Below are positions 7,219 through 10,826 of a stretch of 10,826 bases of DNA, piece by piece (the first letter of the stretch is position 1; each line of letters begins with the position of its first letter). The stretch comes from JADMII01 sp036278595. GTDB taxonomy: Bacteria; Chloroflexota; Dehalococcoidia; DSTF01; JACRBR01. The position numbers were made by a program, and so were the translations under genes. The stretch is from assembly GCA_036278595.1 (NCBI GenBank), contig DASUKS010000064.1, positions 1 to 10,826 on the forward strand, in the 5' to 3' direction. Below the pieces are notes generated by a model. The model was not told the origin of the DNA, did not search any database, and saw only the letters and a list, made by a program, of their open reading frames with translations.

Positions 7219-7277
7219 TACCATTCCAGGCAAATCCGACGCTGTACCATCGGTGACCACGCCGCGCACAATGCGGC

Positions 7278-7916
7278 GTGCGCGTGCGTCCGATGCTCCT
7301 GTTGTGGCTCCTGCTCGTGGCGATCGCGCTCGCGCTGTCCGGGCTCGCGCTCACCGGCGACCTGCTCTGGGGCGACGGATACATCCTGCGGCACCTGCAG
7401 CACGCGCCCGGCGGCGCGCAGATGGAGGCGACGGCGGACGCGCTTCACGCCGTACAGCCAGCGGTGTTCGCGGTCGCGCTTGGGGTGGCAATGCTACGTC
7501 GGCGGCGCTGGCTGGTGATCGCCGCCGTGCTCGTCCTGCTCTCCCTGGCGCTGAACCCGGCATTGAAGGAGGCAATCGAGCGCGCACGGCCCGACATGCT
7601 CATGCATCGCGAGCCGGCCGGCGGCTACGGCTTCCCGAGCGGCCACGCCATGAGCGCGATCCTGCTCTACGGTTACGCCGCGGCAGTCGTCTCGATCCTC
7701 TGGCCGCGCGCCACGGCGGCCGCAGTTGCCCTGGCCGCCGTCGTCGTGCTGCTGATCGGCTTCGACCGGGTGTACAACGCCGTGCACTGGCCCTCGGACG
7801 TGTTCGGCGGCTGGGCGTGGGGCGGCCTGCTGCTCATCGCCTCGCTCGCCATCGCGCGGTGGCTCTCGCGCGGCAGGCGCTTCGGACGAGCGCCGTCCGC
7901 GAAGGAACCTGGGTGA
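7278..7916 (+). CDS. PAP2-superfamily membrane phosphatase (undecaprenyl- or lipid-phosphate phosphatase-like)
   Basis: This 212-residue integral membrane protein has hydrophobic segments near residues 6-30, 60-73, 78-95, 124-141, 147-162 and 178-195. The three phosphatase signatures are in order: KEAIERARP (97-105), PSGH (120-123) with the catalytic histidine, and DRVYNAVHWPSD (163-174) with R164, H170 and D174; the usual Ser before the Arg is Asp here. Such enzymes remove phosphate from lipid phosphates such as undecaprenyl pyrophosphate or phosphatidate at the outer face of the membrane. GTG 7278 was taken as start because it gives a positive-then-hydrophobic N-terminus; ATG 7293, five codons on, is equally plausible since neither has a clear Shine-Dalgarno. 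No terminator was recognised after the stop. Confidence 0.88.
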   Translation: MRVRPMLLLWLLLVAIALALSGLALTGDLLWGDGYILRHLQHAPGGAQMEATADALHAVQPAVFAVALGVAMLRRRRWLVIAAVLVLLSLALNPALKEAIERARPDMLMHREPAGGYGFPSGHAMSAILLYGYAAAVVSILWPRATAAAVALAAVVVLLIGFDRVYNAVHWPSDVFGGWAWGGLLLIASLAIARWLSRGRRFGRAPSAKEPG

Positions 7917-8007
7917 TGCCACCGCTCGTGAGACCGGCGCGCTCTCACGCAAACCTGTGACCTTAGCCGCTCATCACATCTTCGCGCATGTCGTCCCGCG
8001 CGGCGCC

Positions 8008-8016
8008 TGCTACCCT
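8008..8016 (+). promoter_or_regulatory. Candidate extended -10 promoter of hflX
   Basis: TGCTACCCT matches the extended -10 pattern TGnTAnnnT. No -35 is evident 17 bases upstream, which is acceptable for extended -10 promoters. Transcription would begin near 8023, just at the GGAGGA preceding the hflX coding region. If so, the in-frame GTG at 7957 could not be the main start. Confidence 0.35.
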
Positions 8017-8046
8017 GACGCCGGAGGATTTCCTATCGCCACACGC

Positions 8047-9231
8047 ATGCACTCAACCGCGGCGGAGCCCGAGCGCGCACTGCTTGTGGGCGTCGAGCGG
8101 ACGCAGGGGCGCGACGGGCTGAGCGAGGAGCGGTCGCTCGACGAGCTGGAGCTGCTCGCAGAGACGGCGGGCGCCCAGGTAACCGGACGCGTGATGCAGC
8201 GCCTCGCCTCGCCGCACCCGGCCACGTACATCGGCAAGGGCAAGCTCGAAGAGGTCAAGGCCCGCCGCGACGGCGACGGCTACACGATGGTGCTCTTCGA
8301 CGACGAGCTGTCGCCCTCGCAACAGTTCACGCTCGAGAACGCGCTCGGCGGCGTCAAGGTGCTCGACCGCACGGCCCTGATCCTCGACATCTTCGCCGTG
8401 CGCGCGAGGACGCGTGAGGGCCGGCTTCAGGTCGAGCTGGCGCAGACCGAGTACCTGCTTCCGCGGCTCAAGGGGCAGTGGAGCCACCTCGAGCGCCTCG
8501 GCGGGCGTAGCGGCTCCCCCGGCGCGATCGGCGTCCGCGGCCCGGGTGAGACGCAGATCGAGACCGACCGCCGCCTCGTCCGGCGGCGCATCCAGAAGCT
8601 GAAGGACGACATCGAGGACGTGCGCCGGCAGCGCTCGCTCTACCGGCGCCGCCGCGAGCGCGAGGGCATCCCGGTCGTCGCGCTCGTCGGCTACACGAAC
8701 GCCGGCAAGAGCACGCTGATGCGCGCGCTCACCCGCGATGCCGGCGTCTTCGTGCAGGACCAGGTGTTCGCGACGCTCGACCCGCTTACCCGCCGCATCC
8801 AGCTCGACCCGGTGCACCCGGCGCTCCTCACCGACACGGTCGGCTTCATCCAGAAGCTGCCGACGCAGCTCGTCGCCGCGTTCCGCGCGACGCTTGAAGA
8901 GCTCAGCGATGCGACGGTGCTCGTGCACGTGGTCGATATCACGCACCCTGACGCGGCGCAGCAGAGCCAGACGGTCGAGAACACGCTGGCGGATCTCGGG
9001 CTCGGCGAGAAGCCGCGCATCACCGCACTGAACAAGGTGGACGCGCTCGCCGACGCGGACGGCCGCGCGCCGCGGTCGCTCGCCGACATCGCGGCGTTCC
9101 AGGACTCGCTGTCGGCCAACATCCCTGGCGCGGTGCTCGTCTCCGCCGAGAAGGGCTGGGGGCTCGACGCGCTGCGCGCGCGGCTGGTCGAAGTGATCGA
9201 CCGCGAGCGCTCGCAGGTCGTACGCAGCTAG
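8047..9231 (+). CDS. hflX: GTPase HflX, ribosome-splitting/rescue factor
   Basis: From ATG 8047 the protein has 394 residues. Residues 10-200 are the HflX-specific N-terminal domain with ERALLVGV, ATYIGKGKLEEVK, DRTALILDIFA, then the glycine-rich GGRSGSPGAIGVRGPGETQIE and a coiled-coil-like basic helix. The G domain shows G1 GYTNAGKS (215-222), the switch region FATLDPLTRR (241-250), G3 DTVGF (263-267), G4 NKVD (329-332) and G5 SAEKG (366-370). HflX binds the 50S subunit and splits stalled or heat-damaged 70S ribosomes. The frame is open back to GTG 7957 (424 residues), but the extra 30 residues show no HflX similarity and lie across the candidate promoter. GGAGGA (8023-8028) is 18 bases before ATG 8047, farther than usual, and exactly seven before an in-frame ATC at 8035, so the exact start is uncertain. 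Confidence 0.93.
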   Translation: MHSTAAEPERALLVGVERTQGRDGLSEERSLDELELLAETAGAQVTGRVMQRLASPHPATYIGKGKLEEVKARRDGDGYTMVLFDDELSPSQQFTLENALGGVKVLDRTALILDIFAVRARTREGRLQVELAQTEYLLPRLKGQWSHLERLGGRSGSPGAIGVRGPGETQIETDRRLVRRRIQKLKDDIEDVRRQRSLYRRRREREGIPVVALVGYTNAGKSTLMRALTRDAGVFVQDQVFATLDPLTRRIQLDPVHPALLTDTVGFIQKLPTQLVAAFRATLEELSDATVLVHVVDITHPDAAQQSQTVENTLADLGLGEKPRITALNKVDALADADGRAPRSLADIAAFQDSLSANIPGAVLVSAEKGWGLDALRARLVEVIDRERSQVVRS

Positions 9232-9283
9232 CTCGCGCGCTGGACGGTCGATGGTCGATGGAGCGCAACGTCCGGGCGAGGCG
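9232..9283. other. Short gap between convergent hflX and flavodoxin genes
   Basis: The 52-base gap holds an exact tandem pair of GGTCGAT (9246-9252 and 9253-9259). GGACG (9242-9246) and CGTCC (9269-9273) could form a 5-bp stem with a large loop, a poor bidirectional terminator. CGCTAGCG (9282-9289) is a small palindrome that includes the flavodoxin stop codon. Confidence 0.3.
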
Positions 9284-9799
9284 CTAGCGTGAGAGCCGCA
9301 GCGTGACTTCCGCTACCCGCCGGCCGAGGGCTTGCGCTTGCGCGCGGTCGTCGTCCGTCACTTCGCCGTGCGCCGTCGCGCCGTAGTAGGAGCCGCTGCG
9401 GCGCATCGTCTCGCTCCACGGCAGGCCGACGAGCAGCATCCCGTGTGCGAGTAGCAGGTGCATGAGCTGCAGCAGCGTCGCTTCGATGCCGCCGGAGCGC
9501 GACCAGCCGGCCGTGAACGCTGCGCCGGGCTTTCCGGCCAGCTCGCCGCTCTCCCAGAGGTCGCCCGAGTAGTCGAACCACTCCTTGAGCTTGCCCGTCA
9601 TCCCGCTCCAGTTCGGCGAACCGATGATCAGCGCGCCGCAATCGAGCAGCTCCGCTTGTTGCGCCTCGTCGATGCGCCGGTAGGACAGCCGGACGCCATC
9701 GACCGAACGCACGCCCTCGGCGATCGCCTCCGCGAGCTGCTCCGTCAGCCCGCCGCGCGAGTCAAACAACAGGAGGATGGTCGGGTGGTGACTGGTCAT
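9284..9799 (-). CDS. Flavodoxin-family protein, NADPH:quinone oxidoreductase (WrbA)-like
   Basis: This 171-residue cytoplasmic flavoprotein has a first strand TILLLFDSRGGLTEQLAEAI (residues 7-26), forming the FMN phosphate loop. GSPNWSGMTGKLKEWFD (60-76) matches the second FMN loop and following helix of WrbA-type proteins, and AGWSRSGGIEATLLQL (97-112) matches the third. It is shorter than WrbA (about 198), so it may be a single-electron or quinone-reducing flavodoxin relative; the substrate is unknown. The ATG at 9799 is preferred because MTSHHPTILLL leads straight into the first strand. It lies inside an exact 14-bp duplication and is 21 bases from the nearest Shine-Dalgarno, which instead serves a five-codon upstream ORF ending in ATGA overlap with this start. 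It is the last gene of a leftward cluster. Confidence 0.88.
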   Translation of the reverse strand: MTSHHPTILLLFDSRGGLTEQLAEAIAEGVRSVDGVRLSYRRIDEAQQAELLDCGALIIGSPNWSGMTGKLKEWFDYSGDLWESGELAGKPGAAFTAGWSRSGGIEATLLQLMHLLLAHGMLLVGLPWSETMRRSGSYYGATAHGEVTDDDRAQAQALGRRVAEVTLRLSR

Positions 9800-9813
9800 T
9801 GGTGACTGGTCAT
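9786..9813. repeat. Exact 14-bp tandem duplication at the flavodoxin start codon
   Basis: TGGTGACTGGTCAT occurs at 9786-9799 and again at 9800-9813 with no gap or mismatch. Each copy ends, on the minus strand, in an ATG followed by ACC AGT CAC, so the first codons of the flavodoxin gene are duplicated out of frame upstream. Confidence 0.95.
9796..9813 (-). promoter_or_regulatory. Five-codon upstream ORF overlapping the flavodoxin start
   Basis: On the minus strand ATG 9813 opens the peptide MTSHQ and stops at TGA 9798-9796, which overlaps the flavodoxin ATG 9799 as ATGA. GGAG (9824-9821) lies seven bases before this upstream ATG, the best spacing around. Ribosomes would load here and reach the flavodoxin gene by termination-reinitiation. 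Function is inferred from layout only. Confidence 0.45.
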
Positions 9814-9854
9814 CGGATCACTCCAGGCCGACGTCGACAGCATCTGTTCGCCAC

Positions 9855-9873
9855 TGAACCGTTCACTATGAAC
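9855..9873. repeat. Three TGAAC/GTTCA half-sites between the two leftward genes
   Basis: TGAAC (9855-9859), one base, GTTCA (9861-9865), three bases, TGAAC (9869-9873) make two adjoining inverted repeats. The second spans the stop codon of the MmcQ-like gene. The cluster lies about 55 bases upstream of the flavodoxin start, so an operator is possible, but stems are only five bases and chance is not excluded. Confidence 0.3.
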
Positions 9874-10216
9874 CCACGCGGCCCGGCGCCGTGAGCCGAT
9901 AGCTGTCGCAAATCAGCTCCGCGACGTGCTCCCACGGCACGTCGCCTTCCATGCGCACGCCGATCCAGCCTTTGTGGCCGACGTACTTCGGACGATAGAA
10001 GCGCGCGGGGTCCTGCGCAATGAGAAACTCCTGCAGGCCATGGGGCGCGTTGAGCCAGAGGCCGACGATGCCGCTATCGTGATGGTTGTCCTCGTACTGC
10101 GCGAAGATGCGGCCGCGGACGCGAAACGTCGGCTCGCCCCACGCCAGCTTCTCGGTCGCCTCAGGCAGCGCGAGGCAGATCTCGCGCACGCGGTCGATGG
10201 GCTTCCGGCGCGGCAT
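9866..10216 (-). CDS. MmcQ/YjbR-family protein
   Basis: This 116-residue protein matches the YjbR-like fold (a double-wing DNA-binding-like domain). The family's opening helix with LALPEATEKLAWGEPTFRV (15-33) and RIFAQYE is followed by the late conserved KYVGHKGWIGVRM (77-89). Length agrees with the family. The molecular function of MmcQ/YjbR proteins is not established; DNA binding is suggested by fold only. ATG 10216 starts three bases after the TAG of the upstream penicillin-binding-protein-like gene, with no Shine-Dalgarno visible, so translation is probably coupled to that gene. The flavodoxin gene follows 66 bases downstream. Confidence 0.9.
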   Translation of the reverse strand: MPRRKPIDRVREICLALPEATEKLAWGEPTFRVRGRIFAQYEDNHHDSGIVGLWLNAPHGLQEFLIAQDPARFYRPKYVGHKGWIGVRMEGDVPWEHVAELICDSYRLTAPGRVGS

Positions 10217-10219
10217 GCG

Positions 10220-10826
10220 CTAGTGACTGCGGCCGCGGCCCGGCGGCCCGGTGTCGCCGCCCGGCGTGGGCGTCGGCGAGGCGCCGCCACGGTCCTTCTT
10301 CCCGACCTGCACGACGATGTACGTCGTCAGCTCGCCCATCTTCGCGTCTTCGAGCACGAGCCGCAGCGTGTACGTCCCGTCGGGAAGGCCCGCCGTGTTC
10401 CACGTCGCAAGGCCGCCGCCCGGCTGCGGTGTGGCCGATGAGGCGATCTCGGTCCACCCGAGCGGTGGGTCGCCGAGGCCGATCTCCACCCGGTATGACT
10501 GGAAGTCCGGCGAGTCCGCCTTGCCCGTCACGAACACGATGCCCGATGCGTTGTCGCCGTCGTGCGGACTGTCGAGGCGGACGGGCGCGTCGCCGGTGCT
10601 CTTCTCCGTCGGGGCGACGCCGACGCCCAGCACCTTCGCCCACTCCTGCGCCTGCGATAGTGCGAAGCCCTGCACGCTGTCCGGGATCGTCAGCGCGCGA
10701 CGCTCCTGCACGAACTGGCTCGGCGTCAGCTCCGTCGCGAGCAGGTTGTTGCGGATGTCGACCTTGACGCTGCTCCACCAGTTGTCGTCCTGCGTCGGCG
10801 CCTTGTCCTTCGGCAGCAGGTTCTTC
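10220..10826 (-). CDS. C-terminal part of a probable class A penicillin-binding protein with Ig-like module (5'-truncated)
   Basis: The frame is open from the right window edge to TAG 10222-10220, giving 201 residues. Local residues 1-70 (DNWWSSVKVDIRNNLLATEL, then TPSQFVQERRALTIPDS and ALSQAQEWAKVLGV) resemble the segment after the transpeptidase domain in penicillin-binding proteins of Chloroflexota. Residues 80-175 form a beta-rich Ig-like/fibronectin-like module: VRLDSPHDGD, VTGKADSPDFQSYRVEIGLG, LATWNTAGLPDGTYTLRLVL. The last 25 residues are a Pro/Gly/Thr-rich tail ending RGRSH. If correct, the enzyme polymerises and cross-links peptidoglycan outside the membrane. None of the catalytic domain is visible, so another large surface protein with the same module is possible. 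Confidence 0.6.
   Translation of the reverse strand, partial: KNLLPKDKAPTQDDNWWSSVKVDIRNNLLATELTPSQFVQERRALTIPDSVQGFALSQAQEWAKVLGVGVAPTEKSTGDAPVRLDSPHDGDNASGIVFVTGKADSPDFQSYRVEIGLGDPPLGWTEIASSATPQPGGGLATWNTAGLPDGTYTLRLVLEDAKMGELTTYIVVQVGKKDRGGASPTPTPGGDTGPPGRGRSH

Noticed and set aside
6016..7269. A 417-codon minus-strand open frame opposite the methyltransferase
   Set aside because: The plus strand has clear methyltransferase motifs throughout. The minus translation has no recognisable motif and shows the codon-mirror composition of an antisense shadow.
7957..8046. A 30-residue N-terminal extension of HflX from GTG 7957
   Set aside because: It has no Shine-Dalgarno and no HflX similarity, and it spans the candidate promoter TGCTACCCT. 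It cannot be fully excluded.
9246..9259. Tandem GGTCGAT pair considered as an attachment site or phase-variable repeat
   Set aside because: There are only two copies of seven bases in a short convergent gap with no mobile gene nearby. Chance duplication is sufficient.

Overview
The window is a GC-rich bacterial chromosome segment carrying ordinary-looking housekeeping and accessory genes. Gene content, codon choice and several family sub-types (a FadA5-like thiolase, an AAA-ATPase/LuxR giant regulator, a BrnT/BrnA-like pair, and a penicillin-binding-protein tail with an Ig-like module) fit an uncultured member of Chloroflexota. A high-GC actinobacterial lineage is the main alternative, and this placement is inference from protein style only. 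No rRNA, tRNA, CRISPR array, transposase or phage gene was seen.

Plus strand, 1-2755: the 3' part of a thiolase gene runs in from the left edge and ends in a likely hairpin terminator. A small toxin-antitoxin-like locus follows, preceded by an inverted repeat built from two GTATAC palindromes. The BrnT-like toxin reading frame is broken by a one-base frameshift near 1140, while the ribbon-helix-helix antitoxin is intact. Twenty-four bases later begins dinB, encoding DNA polymerase IV with a C-terminal clamp-binding motif.

Plus strand, 2756-9231: a 1004-residue ATPase/TPR/LuxR regulator starts at a TTG codon with a good Shine-Dalgarno sequence. It is followed by a two-domain SAM-dependent methyltransferase, a strong perfect hairpin, a PAP2-type membrane phosphatase, and the ribosome-associated GTPase HflX. 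HflX has its own candidate promoter, and its start codon is uncertain.

Minus strand, 9284-10826: three genes read leftward, converging on hflX. They are the C-terminal end of a probable class A penicillin-binding protein, a MmcQ/YjbR-family protein three bases downstream of it, and a flavodoxin-like protein. The flavodoxin start region carries an exact 14-bp tandem duplication. It creates a five-codon upstream ORF that owns the good Shine-Dalgarno and whose stop overlaps the true start codon.

I see no convincing new multi-gene system. The most interesting points are the broken toxin beside an intact antitoxin and dinB, and the duplicated translation start of the flavodoxin gene.
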